Origin: Nocardia otitidiscaviarum NBRC 14405
GTDB taxonomy: Bacteria; Actinomycetota; Actinomycetes; Mycobacteriales; Mycobacteriaceae
DNA: 64,000 bases
Direction: 5' to 3'
NCBI RefSeq assembly: GCF_000308635.1
Contig: NZ_BAGD01000035.1
Coordinates: 1-64,000, forward strand
The notes below the pieces were generated by a model, which was not told where the DNA came from, did not search any database, and saw only the letters and a list, made by a program, of their open reading frames with translations. The translations under genes and the position numbers were made by a program. Shown here in pieces: positions 31,863 to 41,153 of the stretch; the first letter of the stretch is position 1; every line of letters begins with the position of its first letter.

Positions 31863-31894
31863 ACATGGCACCCCTCTTCGGAGGGGTGCCATGT
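31863..31894 (+). terminator. 14-bp perfect hairpin with UUCG loop between esx pair and eccB
   Basis: The arms 31863-31876 and 31881-31894 are exact complements and the loop is TTCG closed by C-G, the very stable UUCG tetraloop. It lies 18 nt after the second esx stop and 77 nt before the eccB start. There is no U tract. It probably acts as a partial terminator or 3-prime end stabiliser, which would let the esx mRNA accumulate far above the machine genes. Confidence 0.75.
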
Positions 31895-31971
31895 CACTGT
31901 GTCCCGCCGCGGGCCTACTATCGTTGCCCCGAGGACCTGGCCGCCCTGCTCGTTGGCCTGATGGAGGATTC

Positions 31972-33483
31972 GTGCCAGCACAGTTGACCACCCGTGCCCA
32001 AGTCAACGGGTACCGTTTTCTTCTTCGTCGGCTCGATCATGCCCTGATCCGCCGCGACGTGCGGATGTTGCATGATCCGATGCGGGCGCAGTTCCGTTCC
32101 CTGGTGGTCGGTGCGGTGCTGGCATTGTTGGTTGTCGCCGGTGCGGTGATCATGTCGTTCATTCGTCCCCAGGGGTCGATCGGGGACGCGAATATCGTGA
32201 TGGGCAAGGAAAGTGGCGCGTTGTATGTCGTCGTTCCGGATGAGAACGACGAGAATGCCAAGACTTTGCATCCGGTGCTGAATCTGGCTTCGGCGCGACT
32301 GATTATGGGAAGCAACGAGTCTCCCACGTCGGTCAAGGACAACAAGCTCAATTCGCTGCCACGTGGGCCGCTGCTCGGGATACCCGGCGCGCCCGCGGCG
32401 CTGCCCGGTTCCGGTCAAGGTGACCGGTCGCAGTGGACGCTGTGCGACACGGTTCAGCTGTCCGCGTCCGGTGGCGCTGCCGCCTCCCAGGGTGCGACGA
32501 CCACCGCGATCGCCGGGAAACTGGAGCTGAGCGACCGGATGAACAATGTCGCCGACAATGGTGCGCTGCTGGTGCGGGCGGGCGACAAGACCTATCTGAT
32601 CTACGACGGCAAACGCGCGGAAATCGATACGGCGAATGCGGTTATGCAGCGATCGCTGCGGTTGGCCGATCAACAGCCGCGGCCGATTACCGCGGGCCTG
32701 CTCGGTGCGGCGACCGAGGTTCCGTCCTTGACGCCGCCGGTGATCGAGCGCGGCGGTGAGCCCGGACCCGGACGGCTCGCTGATATCCCGATCGGTGGCG
32801 TCATCCGGGTCACCGGACTCAGCGATGCCGACGCATCCGACCTGTACGTCGTGCTCCAGGACGGTGTGCAGCGCATTTCCGAGTTCACCGCCCAGGTGAT
32901 CCGGAATACCGATTCTCGCGGGATGAGCGATATCCCGTCGATACCGCCGGACATGCTCAGCGGAATCAATACGGTGCACACACTCCCGGTCGACGACTTC
33001 CCCGAGGACACCCCGACCGTGATCGCGGCCGAGGACCATCCGGTCGCCTGCATCACGTGGTCGAAGTCGGGTGGCGCCGGGCTGCTGCAAGCCGATGCGA
33101 CCGAAGGCCCTGCCGACCGCGCGACGGTCACGCTGCTTTCGGGGACGCGGCTGCCGCTCTCGGATTCGGCGAAGCCGGTGGCCTTGGCGACGTCCGATGG
33201 CACCGGTGATCGCATCGACAGTGTCTATATCCCGCCGACCACAGGGGAATTCGTGCGGGTCACCGGAGTCGAGCCGGGCAGCCAGCGGCGAGACAGCCTG
33301 TTCTACGTCGCGGACAACGGGATCCGCTACGGTGTGCCCGATCTCGATACCGCGTCCGTACTCGGCCTCGGCAATACTCCGAATCTCGCACCGTGGGCCA
33401 TCATCGGCCAACTCGTGCCCGGACCCACCCTGAGCAAACAGGACGCCCTGGTCAGTCACGATTCCGTGTCGGCAAGCGGCTGA
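31972..33483 (+). CDS. eccB: Type VII secretion protein EccB
   Basis: 503 residues. A short cytosolic start (TTRAQVNGYRFLLRRLDHAL) is the EccB signature, then one membrane helix at about residues 43-65 (LVVGAVLALLVVAGAVIMSF) and a large periplasmic domain with YVVVPDENDENAKTLHPVLNLASARLI and the GIPGAPAALPG block. EccB forms the periplasmic layer of the ESX channel; some homologues have ATPase activity. The GTG at 31972 has GGAGG 4 nt upstream; longer in-frame starts at 31891 cross the hairpin region. It follows the esx pair and is the only core gene upstream of the lipoprotein-kinase insertion. Confidence 0.93.
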   Translation: MPAQLTTRAQVNGYRFLLRRLDHALIRRDVRMLHDPMRAQFRSLVVGAVLALLVVAGAVIMSFIRPQGSIGDANIVMGKESGALYVVVPDENDENAKTLHPVLNLASARLIMGSNESPTSVKDNKLNSLPRGPLLGIPGAPAALPGSGQGDRSQWTLCDTVQLSASGGAAASQGATTTAIAGKLELSDRMNNVADNGALLVRAGDKTYLIYDGKRAEIDTANAVMQRSLRLADQQPRPITAGLLGAATEVPSLTPPVIERGGEPGPGRLADIPIGGVIRVTGLSDADASDLYVVLQDGVQRISEFTAQVIRNTDSRGMSDIPSIPPDMLSGINTVHTLPVDDFPEDTPTVIAAEDHPVACITWSKSGGAGLLQADATEGPADRATVTLLSGTRLPLSDSAKPVALATSDGTGDRIDSVYIPPTTGEFVRVTGVEPGSQRRDSLFYVADNGIRYGVPDLDTASVLGLGNTPNLAPWAIIGQLVPGPTLSKQDALVSHDSVSASG

Positions 33484-33547
33484 CCGCGCAACTCGAAAGT
33501 ACGTCTGGACAGCGTCCGCGAAGTTAGCGGATCGAAATGGGGGGATC

Positions 33548-34747
33548 GTGCGATTCCGGATTCACCGTGCTGCGGCGGTTGGTGTCATCGCCGCATTGTC
33601 CGGCGTTGTCGCCGGATGCGGGGGCACTGCGGGTGCGCCGCCGGGAACGGTTTCGACTACGGATTTCGGAACGTACTCCGCGCAACCTCCCGAAGGCGAT
33701 TTCGACGTCCGTCCGGACCGGGCGCGCGGAATGCTCGTGGAGTCACTGCGATTGGGCGAGCACATCGTGTTCGGCAGTGAGATCGCCCCTGAAGTCGCGG
33801 TGCAGCGCTACGCTGCGGTGACCCTCGGAGAGCGTGGGGCGTGGTCGGGAATCCAGACGCACCAGGTGGTCGCGGCCCAGCCGTTCAACCCGTACGCGGG
33901 CTTCACGGCGGAGGCGGCGGACTCACCCTATCTCGGCGAGCATTCGAAGCAGCCGCTGGTGAGCGTCACCCTCATGGCGTTTCCGGACGAACAGTCGGCC
34001 GGCGCGGCCGCGGGAGCCATGGCCGCCGCCGATTTCGGACTGAACGCCTCCAATACCCCGGTAACCCTGCCCGACTATCCCGCGGCACTGACGCACTGGA
34101 TTCCCTCATACGCCAATGTCGGCAGTTGGATGGCGGTCGGATCGGTTGTCGTCCATGTCATCGCCCAGCTTCAGGAACCTCGACTCGACCAACTCACCGC
34201 TCTGTTGACCAAGACCTATCGCGAACAGGCACGGCGGTTGGAAGGGTACGCGGCCGTAGCACCCGACGGGCTCGATGCCCTGCCGATGGATCCCGACGGA
34301 CTGCTGACCCGACTGGTCGGCACCGGTGACAATCTCCCGGACGCGCGCGATTTCGCGGTTTACGGTCTGCGCACTTATGCCGTGCTTTCCAGTCAGGATC
34401 CCGCCGACCTGGTGCGCGAGTTCGAGCAACGGGGGGTTACGTCGATCGCGGTGTCGGACAACAAGTATCTGTACGCCCTGACAGATCCCGGGGCCGCCGT
34501 GAACTTCGCGGGCTACCTGTCCGAGACACCGACCGTTTCGGAATACGAACGGATGGACGGCGTTTCGGGTACGGACGAGATCAACTGTTTCCAGGCCAGC
34601 GTGCCGAATCCGACGGAGGCGCAGGCGCGTCGCTTTCGCTGCGTCATCCCGCATCGGAATGTCGTAGCCGAGGTTTTCAGCGATCGAGAGTCCGATGTCC
34701 GCCAGTTGGCAGCCGCCCAATACGCCCTGCTGAAAGACGGCGAATGA
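33548..34747 (+). CDS. Secreted lipoprotein, DUF7373-like, copy 2
   Basis: A 399-residue paralogue of the gene at 16852. The signal peptide (HRAAAVGVIAALSGVVAGC) ends in lipobox VAGC. Shared marks are RPDRARGMLVESLRLGEH, FPDEQSAGAAAGAMAAADF, DARDFAVYGLRTYAVL and ESDVRQLAAAQYALLKDGE. The GTG at 33548 has GGGGGGA just upstream. It lies between eccB and two kinases, with 49 nt to the first. Presence of the same family before both kinase pairs makes a functional tie likely: perhaps a periplasmic ligand or a kinase-controlled envelope protein. Function unknown. Confidence 0.7.
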   Translation: MRFRIHRAAAVGVIAALSGVVAGCGGTAGAPPGTVSTTDFGTYSAQPPEGDFDVRPDRARGMLVESLRLGEHIVFGSEIAPEVAVQRYAAVTLGERGAWSGIQTHQVVAAQPFNPYAGFTAEAADSPYLGEHSKQPLVSVTLMAFPDEQSAGAAAGAMAAADFGLNASNTPVTLPDYPAALTHWIPSYANVGSWMAVGSVVVHVIAQLQEPRLDQLTALLTKTYREQARRLEGYAAVAPDGLDALPMDPDGLLTRLVGTGDNLPDARDFAVYGLRTYAVLSSQDPADLVREFEQRGVTSIAVSDNKYLYALTDPGAAVNFAGYLSETPTVSEYERMDGVSGTDEINCFQASVPNPTEAQARRFRCVIPHRNVVAEVFSDRESDVRQLAAAQYALLKDGE

Positions 34748-34796
34748 GGGCCATCACAAGACGGCCCCGATACCGCGGGGGCACGGAGGTAGACGG

Positions 34797-36689
34797 ATGA
34801 AAGGGCTGGGTTCCAACGACCCGCGCCAGCTCGGACGAAATCGCATCGTGGCCGTGATCGGCCAGGGCGGCATGGGCCGGGTACTCCTCGGCCAGTCCGT
34901 GTCCGGGCGGCTGGTGGCGGTCAAGCAAGTGCACCGTCACCTCTCGAAGAACGCCGAGTTCCGGGAACGGTTTCGTCGGGAGGTGGCGGCGAGCCAGCAG
35001 GTGACCGGTGCGTACACCGCCGCCGTGGTGGACAGTGACACCGAATCGGCTACACCGTGGCTCGCGACCGAGTACATCCCCGGTCCGTCCCTGAAGACGG
35101 TGATCGAAGCAACCGGCCCCATGTCGCTGGGCGGATTGCGTTTGCTGGCAGCGGGTTTGGCCTCGGCGTTGATCGAGATACACCGGGCGGGGCTGGTGCA
35201 CCGGGACCTCAAGCCCGCGAATGTGCTCCTGGCCGCGGACGGGCCACGCGTGATCGACTTCGGTATCGCCCGGGCGATGGAGGGCGACGCGGAGCTCACC
35301 GCGACCGGATCCGTCGTCGGCTCACCCGCGTACATGTCCCCGGAGCAGGCACAGGGCCAGCCGTTGACATCGGCCGCCGACGTCTTCTCGGTGGGAGCCA
35401 TTCTGGTCATGGCCGCCACCGGCGCGGGACCCTTCGCCGGAACCGCGACCCCTCAGGTTCTCTACAACGTCATACACGCCACGCCCGAGACATCTCGGGT
35501 GCCCGAGCCGCTGCGCGCCATCGTGGAACGCTGCCTGTCGAAGGATCCCGGGCAGCGTCCGACACCGGAACAGTTGTTGGAAGCCGCCGGTTCGATCGCG
35601 GCCGAGCCCGTGTGGTCCGGGGCGGTCCAGGACGCCATCTCGGAGCACCGTTCCGACTCGGACTGGTGGGTCGAAACCACCGCCAAACATGCTCGATACG
35701 AATCCCAGCTGGCCGGTTTGAAGGAGCGGCGGCGGCGCACCGTTCGATTCGCCGGTGCGGCGCTCGGTGCGCTGCTGTTGTTCACCGCCACCGCCTATGC
35801 CGGACATCGGTGGGCCGAGCAGCCGGGGCACGCGGCGCCCGCCAGCGATCTCGCGATGACACTCACCGGCGAGCAGTGGCGAACCATCGACCCCTGCGCG
35901 CTGCTGGAGGGCTCGCTGCGGGATGAATTCGGAGCCCGCACGGGTGATTCCTCGACCAACTCCGCGGGGCAATGCCGCGCCGAGTTCACCGACTCCGCCG
36001 GAACCGAACGAACCTTCGACGTGGCGATCGGCGTCGGCATCGCGACGAGCCGAAATCGAATGCGGCCCACTGGAGCAGTGGCCGGCTGGATGCCGATCTA
36101 CGGTCTGCTCGACCAGGGAGCATCGTGTGACCGGTGGGTCATTTCGCAGGGACGGCCGAGTGTCGCGGTCAGATTCACCGCGCGGGAGTCCGGCAGCGGG
36201 GCCGACGGATGTCCGGCGGCCGAACGCGGAATACAAGCGGTGGTGACCCGGCTGGCGGTCAATCCGCCACGACTTGCCCTGCCCGCGGGGACTATTCGGA
36301 CACTCGATCCCTGCGATCTGGTCGATCGGCCGAAGGTGACGGAGCTGACCGGGAACTCCGTTCGGCAGCGCAGCGCTCCGACCAATTGCTACTGGTCCGG
36401 CGACGACTACTACGTGTCGCTCGAGCTGACCGAGGGCGCCCGGCCGGATCGTACCGGCGGCAGCCGCAGCACCGAACCGAGGCGGATCGATGGTGAAACG
36501 GTCTATGTCGATGACATTCAGGCAGCGCACGGTACCGCGAAATGTGAGCTGACCTATCTGGCTCGCCCCACTCGCGACGATAGGGCCGAGATAGTGAAAA
36601 TCACCATCGGCAGTTGGCATTCGGCTCCCGATACCTGCGATCGGGCTGCGCGCATGTTCTCCACGGTGCTTCCCCGGCTCACGACATGA
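34797..36689 (+). CDS. Transmembrane Ser/Thr protein kinase (PknB-like), inserted in ESX locus
   Basis: 630 residues, close to 18059. The start MKGLGSNDPRQLGRNRIVAV leads into glycine loop IGQGGMGRV, Lys43, HRDLKPAN (Asp137), DFG and GSPAYMSPEQ. The single membrane helix is at about 312-332 (FAGAALGALLLFTATAYAG). The outer part has DPCALLEGSLRDEFG and later DPCDLVDRPKVTELTG with NCYWSGDDYY, two DUF3558-like modules. It overlaps the second kinase by ATGA. The kinase sits within the ESX locus, so the secretion machine or its substrates are possible targets; this is inference. Confidence 0.86.
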   Translation: MKGLGSNDPRQLGRNRIVAVIGQGGMGRVLLGQSVSGRLVAVKQVHRHLSKNAEFRERFRREVAASQQVTGAYTAAVVDSDTESATPWLATEYIPGPSLKTVIEATGPMSLGGLRLLAAGLASALIEIHRAGLVHRDLKPANVLLAADGPRVIDFGIARAMEGDAELTATGSVVGSPAYMSPEQAQGQPLTSAADVFSVGAILVMAATGAGPFAGTATPQVLYNVIHATPETSRVPEPLRAIVERCLSKDPGQRPTPEQLLEAAGSIAAEPVWSGAVQDAISEHRSDSDWWVETTAKHARYESQLAGLKERRRRTVRFAGAALGALLLFTATAYAGHRWAEQPGHAAPASDLAMTLTGEQWRTIDPCALLEGSLRDEFGARTGDSSTNSAGQCRAEFTDSAGTERTFDVAIGVGIATSRNRMRPTGAVAGWMPIYGLLDQGASCDRWVISQGRPSVAVRFTARESGSGADGCPAAERGIQAVVTRLAVNPPRLALPAGTIRTLDPCDLVDRPKVTELTGNSVRQRSAPTNCYWSGDDYYVSLELTEGARPDRTGGSRSTEPRRIDGETVYVDDIQAAHGTAKCELTYLARPTRDDRAEIVKITIGSWHSAPDTCDRAARMFSTVLPRLTT

Positions 36690-38593
36690 AGATCCAGCCG
36701 CTCCAGGCCGATGACCCTCAGCATGTCGGTCGGTATCGGATCCTCGGTGAACTCGGCGCCGGTGGCATGGGCCGGGTGCTGCTCGGCGTCGGCGCCGACG
36801 GACGGCTGGTCGCGATCAAGCAGGTACATCCGCATCTGCTCGACGAGGCGGAGTACCGCGCCCGCTTCCGACGAGAGGTCGCCGCCACCACCAGGGTGTC
36901 GGGCGCCTTCACCGCGCCGGTGATCGACTTCGACATCGATTCGGACGTACCGTGGCTGGCCTCGGTATTCGTCATCGGAATGCCCCTGGACAAAGCCGTG
37001 TCCCAGTACGGGCCGCTGCCCCCGTCGGCGGTACGCAGGCTGGCGGTCGGACTGGCGGCGGCATTGCATGCCATCCATCAGGCTGGTCTCGTTCATCGGG
37101 ATCTCAAGCCCGCGAACGTATTGCTCGCCGACGACGGTCCACGTGTCATCGATTTCGGCATCGCGTCCATGAGCGAGAATCCGGGTGGACTCACCGAGAC
37201 CGGCTCGGTGCTCGGTTCTCCCGCGTACATGTCACCGGAACAGACACTGGCGCAACGTCTTACACCCGCCAGTGACGTGTTCTCGCTTGGTTCGGTGCTG
37301 ATGGCGGCGGCGACCGGATCCAGTCCCTTCGAGGCCGCTTCCTTGGCCTACACGCTGTTCAATATCGCCCACACCCAACCCGACCTGGAGGCGCTGCCGT
37401 CGGAACTTCGCGACCTCATCGAACCTTGTCTGCGCAAGGACCCGGCCGCACGTCCGACACCGGCACAGATCCTGGACTACCTGGGCCAGCCGGTACAGCA
37501 CGAGCTGCCGTGGCCGGAACCGGTCCACCACGAAATCGAGCGACGGCGTACGGAATTGGCCGCCTTGGCGGCCGACCCCGATGCCACCTCCGTACTGCCC
37601 GGCATCCGCCGGGTGCGCGACCGCAGCGAGCAGCCATACCCGACGCGCAGGCGGAGCGGACGCGTCGGGACGGCAATCGCCATCGCGGTGGTACTGGCCG
37701 TCGCGATGGCGGTCACCGCCACCGCGGCATGGGTGCGGTCAGGTGACACCGCACCGCAGCCGGCGGCCAGGGAACTGACGTTGCCTCAGGTACGCGAGGC
37801 GGATACCTGCTCGTGGTTGAAAGAGGCGTTGGGAGCGTCGGTTCCAGCCGATCTCGCCCAGAACGCGCCCGCTGAGGTTTCCGCCTGGCAATTGGTCCCC
37901 TTCTCCCAATGGGGCTGTCATTCGGCGGTTCGTCTGGGCGACCGCCAGCTGATCTTCAGTGCGGGGGACATAGTGCACCGCTCGGAGAGGACAGACGTCG
38001 AGGTCCCCGCGGGTTCCTTCGCGGCAGGTCAGCCGATCGTGGGCGATTCCGACAGGTACGGCTGTGAACGCTCGGTCAGAGTCTCCGACAGCACTACATG
38101 GGGTTTGACCGTGAATGGCGGTGCCGAATCCTGCGACCTGCTCGAGCACATCCTGCTGCGGGTACTGGCGGTCGAGGAGGTTCCGCGGCTGGCGGACGTC
38201 GCGGGTTCGCTGGCATCGGTCGATCCGTGCGGCCTCGCCGACCCGGCATCGCTGCTCCCGCTCATCGGTCCGGTTCCGGATATCCCGTCCGTGGCCTCGG
38301 CACGTTCCTGCGAATGGCAGGGTTCGGAATCCGTCGTGATCACGACCAGCCGCAGCACTGACCTGGATGACGCTCCGGTGATCGAGCTCGGGGACGGGCG
38401 GCAGCTGCTCGCGCCGACTTCGACCGTGGATGCGATATGCGACCGCACGTACGTATTCCGACAGTTTGGTGCGGACTCCGAGGTCGTGAACGTAAGGGTG
38501 CATGGTGGTGCGGGCATGAACGAACAGATCTGCGCCACAGCGGAATCCGTGGCTCGAACGGCTATCGACAGACTGCCGCGGCAACCTGGATGA
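36686..38593 (+). CDS. Transmembrane Ser/Thr protein kinase, second of pair, in ESX locus
   Basis: 635 residues, close to 19918. It shares MKIQPLQADDPQHVGRYRIL, glycine loop LGAGGMGRV, Lys45 (AIKQ), HRDLKPAN (Asp139), DFG, GSPAYMSPEQ. The membrane helix lies at about 325-348 (TAIAIAVVLAVAMAVTATAAWV). The outer part has READTCSWLKEALGASVP and WGCHSAV, then SVDPCGLADPASLLPLIGP and RSCEWQGSE, again the D-x-C and C-x-W pattern of DUF3558. Upstream ATGA overlap with the first kinase. A small membrane protein follows 48 nt downstream. Confidence 0.86.
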   Translation: MKIQPLQADDPQHVGRYRILGELGAGGMGRVLLGVGADGRLVAIKQVHPHLLDEAEYRARFRREVAATTRVSGAFTAPVIDFDIDSDVPWLASVFVIGMPLDKAVSQYGPLPPSAVRRLAVGLAAALHAIHQAGLVHRDLKPANVLLADDGPRVIDFGIASMSENPGGLTETGSVLGSPAYMSPEQTLAQRLTPASDVFSLGSVLMAAATGSSPFEAASLAYTLFNIAHTQPDLEALPSELRDLIEPCLRKDPAARPTPAQILDYLGQPVQHELPWPEPVHHEIERRRTELAALAADPDATSVLPGIRRVRDRSEQPYPTRRRSGRVGTAIAIAVVLAVAMAVTATAAWVRSGDTAPQPAARELTLPQVREADTCSWLKEALGASVPADLAQNAPAEVSAWQLVPFSQWGCHSAVRLGDRQLIFSAGDIVHRSERTDVEVPAGSFAAGQPIVGDSDRYGCERSVRVSDSTTWGLTVNGGAESCDLLEHILLRVLAVEEVPRLADVAGSLASVDPCGLADPASLLPLIGPVPDIPSVASARSCEWQGSESVVITTSRSTDLDDAPVIELGDGRQLLAPTSTVDAICDRTYVFRQFGADSEVVNVRVHGGAGMNEQICATAESVARTAIDRLPRQPG

Positions 38594-38641
38594 TGCCGGG
38601 AGCTGTCCCGCACGGGGTGGCGGGCCACAGAAGGGAACCGG

Positions 38642-39052
38642 ATGAGCAAGGATTGGTTGTTCGCTCTCATCCCGCTCGGACTGGGATCGGTGTTCTTCGC
38701 CGTCGGCGTCAACTTCGTGCTGCGGACCCACGCATTGCGCCGGAACGGGGCGAAGGCGTATGGGGAAGTGGTGCGGTTGGCGACGAGTTCGGGTAACAAC
38801 GGGACGCTCTACCATCCGGTGGTTCGGTGGGTGGCGGCCGATGGGCGGGTCGTGGAGCGGGCGGCGCCGATCGGCAAGACGTGGATCGTCAATTTCCGGC
38901 CCGGGCGGCAGGTGCTGGTGCACTACGATCCGGCCGATCCCGACCGGATGGCCATCGACGGCTACAGCGGCGGTTCGGAGTGGCTGTTCTGCCTGCTCGG
39001 CGCGCTGCTGATCATCGGGACCGCTGGGGTTATCGTCGTGTTCGGGCTCTGA
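38642..39052 (+). CDS. DUF3592-type small membrane protein
   Basis: A 136-residue protein with an N-terminal membrane helix (WLFALIPLGLGSVFFAVGVNFVL), a soluble beta-rich middle (GEVVRLATSSGNNGTLYHPVVRW, then GRQVLVHYDPADPDRMAID) and a C-terminal helix (FCLLGALLIIGTAGVIVVFGL). The HYDPADPxRMAID segment is typical of DUF3592 proteins. Function unknown. It is likely the last gene of the unit that starts with eccB or the lipoprotein. The convergent eccE ends 21 bp away. Confidence 0.7.
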   Translation: MSKDWLFALIPLGLGSVFFAVGVNFVLRTHALRRNGAKAYGEVVRLATSSGNNGTLYHPVVRWVAADGRVVERAAPIGKTWIVNFRPGRQVLVHYDPADPDRMAIDGYSGGSEWLFCLLGALLIIGTAGVIVVFGL

Positions 39053-39073
39053 TCGGCCCCCGTCGCGCGTGGT

Positions 39074-41071
39074 CTAGCGCCGCACCGGCATCGCGCCGAT
39101 CAGCTGCTGTTCCGTCGGGGTCGTCACCAGCTGTGCCGTGGTGCGGGTCGCCGGGGTGTGCACCGTGACCGTCTGCGGTTCGTTCGGGTGCTGGACGATG
39201 GTGACGTCCGCGTTCGGCTGGTAGTGCTCGGGGATGCGGTCGAGCACGGTGATCACCGAGGCCGAGCCCGGGGGAGTGCTGGCGGGGACGCCGTCGAAGA
39301 CGATGACGGTGGCCGCCGGGTGGGGGGCGTTGGGATTCATGATCTGGTGGCGGGTGCTGTGCGTGACCGAGGACGCCAGGGAAAGGGCGTGGGGGGCAGC
39401 CACATTGGCGATCATGCCCTGCCAGGCGGCGGGGCGGGAGGTGTGCACCACCGCGCCCGCGCCGAGGGCGATGGCGCGCAGGATGGTCTGCTGGGCCAGG
39501 TGCAGGCTGGCGATGATGTCGATGCGGCGGGAGCCGGAGCCGATCAGCGGGACGGCGACACCGCTGCCGGAGGCGTCGGCGCCGATGAGCTGACCGCAGC
39601 CCGCGGTGGGGATGGCGATGCCGGACAGGGCAGTGACCGGACCGCGGTAGCCCTTCACCCGGGCGTTCTGGGAATCGAAGGCCAGCGTGTCCACCAGCGC
39701 CCATAGTTGGCGCCGGGGGAGTTCGTGCAGGCCGTCCACCGGCGGGACCTCGGGCTCGTGGCGGGTGTCGTAGCGGACGCGGGCATCCACCTCGATGGTG
39801 GTGGCCTTGGTGCCGGGGCGGGCGGTGGGGTCGGTGACGGGCCGCAGGCGGACGGTCACCGTGGTGGCGAGACTGCGGACCGCCCAGATCTTGGCGAGAC
39901 CGTCGGAGGTGAACAGGTCGCGACCGATGCTGTAGGTGGTTAGGTGAATACCTTCGTGGGCTAGCGATTTCGGCGTCTCGGTGAATTCGCCCACCGGAAT
40001 GCCGCGGGTGATCTCGCGGATGGCGGCGGTCATCTCGGAGCTGGTGAGCACCGATGCGGTGATGCCGCGGGCGGCGAGGCGGTTGGCGACGCGGCGGGTG
40101 GCGGTGATGGCGGAGCGCAGGGCTCCCTCGGAGCCGCCGCCGCGGTTCTGTACCGCCTTGGCATTGGCCAACGGGTTGAACCGCAGCATGATCCAGACGG
40201 TGCGATGCGCGATGGCGGGCAGCGGGCCGAGGATCTCGTCGTACATGCGCCCCAGATGTGCGACGCTCGCGGCGTAGCCGGAGAGCACGGCGTCGGTGCC
40301 GGCCGTGCGGGTGCCGGTGCTGACCACATCGGCGGAATCCAACTCGACATCGTATTGCCGCAGGCAGTCGGCGATCTCGGTCAGCGGCAGCACCTGATCG
40401 GTGCTCAGCGAACCACGACGGAGCAGGGTGAGGGTGTCCGGCGGCGGGTCGATGCGGAGCATCGTGGTGACGAGCGTGCCGTCCCAGCGCATGCCGTAGC
40501 TGCCGCCCTCGGGGAGCGGCAGGTCGGTGAGCGACTCCTCGTCCTCGGTGGCGCGGCGGCGGGACTGCCGCCAGCGGTAGGCGACCCAGCTGCCAAGCCG
40601 CAGCCCCAACGGAGTGCCGCCGACCGGTGCCAGTCCGATGAGCGCGGGGACGGCGGTGGCGATGGCCGTACCCCACCACGGCGCGTCGAACGCGATGGCG
40701 ATCAGGGACGCGGCCACGGCGAGCAGCGCGACGGGAATCACCAGTCGCAGCGGCAGATTCCGGAACAGCCACATCTCGTCCGAATGTAGCTGCGGGGGCT
40801 GAGGTTCCGGTGCGCGATGGTGGCGGCCCGATCCGGCGGAACGGGAGTCACGTTGCGGCGCGGGCGAATCCGGCCGCGGCGGCTGATCCGGCCGGCGCGG
40901 AGGACGGTCCTGCGCGTGTCGGGCCGGGTCGCGCTGCTCGTGCTGGGGCGCACCGAACTGCTCATGCTGGGGTGCTCCACGCCGCTCATGCCGGGGCGGT
41001 CCACCCCCGGGGCGGGGTATGCGAGCGGTGCGCTCCATCGCATTCGCCTGGTCGTTCACCGAGCCGTTCAC
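39074..41071 (-). CDS. eccE: Type VII secretion protein EccE
   Basis: 665 residues. The first 90 are disordered and rich in Pro/Arg/Gln/His. Two membrane helices follow (RLVIPVALLAVAASLIAIAF and GTAIATAVPALIGLAPV), then a cytosolic/periplasmic domain with LGLRLGSWVAYRWR and GSYGMRWDGTLVTTMLRIDP, a typical EccE block. EccE lies at the rim of the ESX membrane complex. The GTG at 41071 is used; an ATG at residue 12 (41038) is also possible. It stands 82 nt after eccA, so the two form a minus-strand unit between plus-strand core genes. Confidence 0.85.
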   Translation of the reverse strand: MNGSVNDQANAMERTARIPRPGGGPPRHERRGAPQHEQFGAPQHEQRDPARHAQDRPPRRPDQPPRPDSPAPQRDSRSAGSGRHHRAPEPQPPQLHSDEMWLFRNLPLRLVIPVALLAVAASLIAIAFDAPWWGTAIATAVPALIGLAPVGGTPLGLRLGSWVAYRWRQSRRRATEDEESLTDLPLPEGGSYGMRWDGTLVTTMLRIDPPPDTLTLLRRGSLSTDQVLPLTEIADCLRQYDVELDSADVVSTGTRTAGTDAVLSGYAASVAHLGRMYDEILGPLPAIAHRTVWIMLRFNPLANAKAVQNRGGGSEGALRSAITATRRVANRLAARGITASVLTSSEMTAAIREITRGIPVGEFTETPKSLAHEGIHLTTYSIGRDLFTSDGLAKIWAVRSLATTVTVRLRPVTDPTARPGTKATTIEVDARVRYDTRHEPEVPPVDGLHELPRRQLWALVDTLAFDSQNARVKGYRGPVTALSGIAIPTAGCGQLIGADASGSGVAVPLIGSGSRRIDIIASLHLAQQTILRAIALGAGAVVHTSRPAAWQGMIANVAAPHALSLASSVTHSTRHQIMNPNAPHPAATVIVFDGVPASTPPGSASVITVLDRIPEHYQPNADVTIVQHPNEPQTVTVHTPATRTTAQLVTTPTEQQLIGAMPVRR

Positions 41072-41153
41072 AGCCCACCCCCGAAATGCCTTGTGTACAG
41101 CCGAGATCCGTCCCCGGCAGCGTCTGTCGTTGTGCCCACCCTGTCCCCGACGA

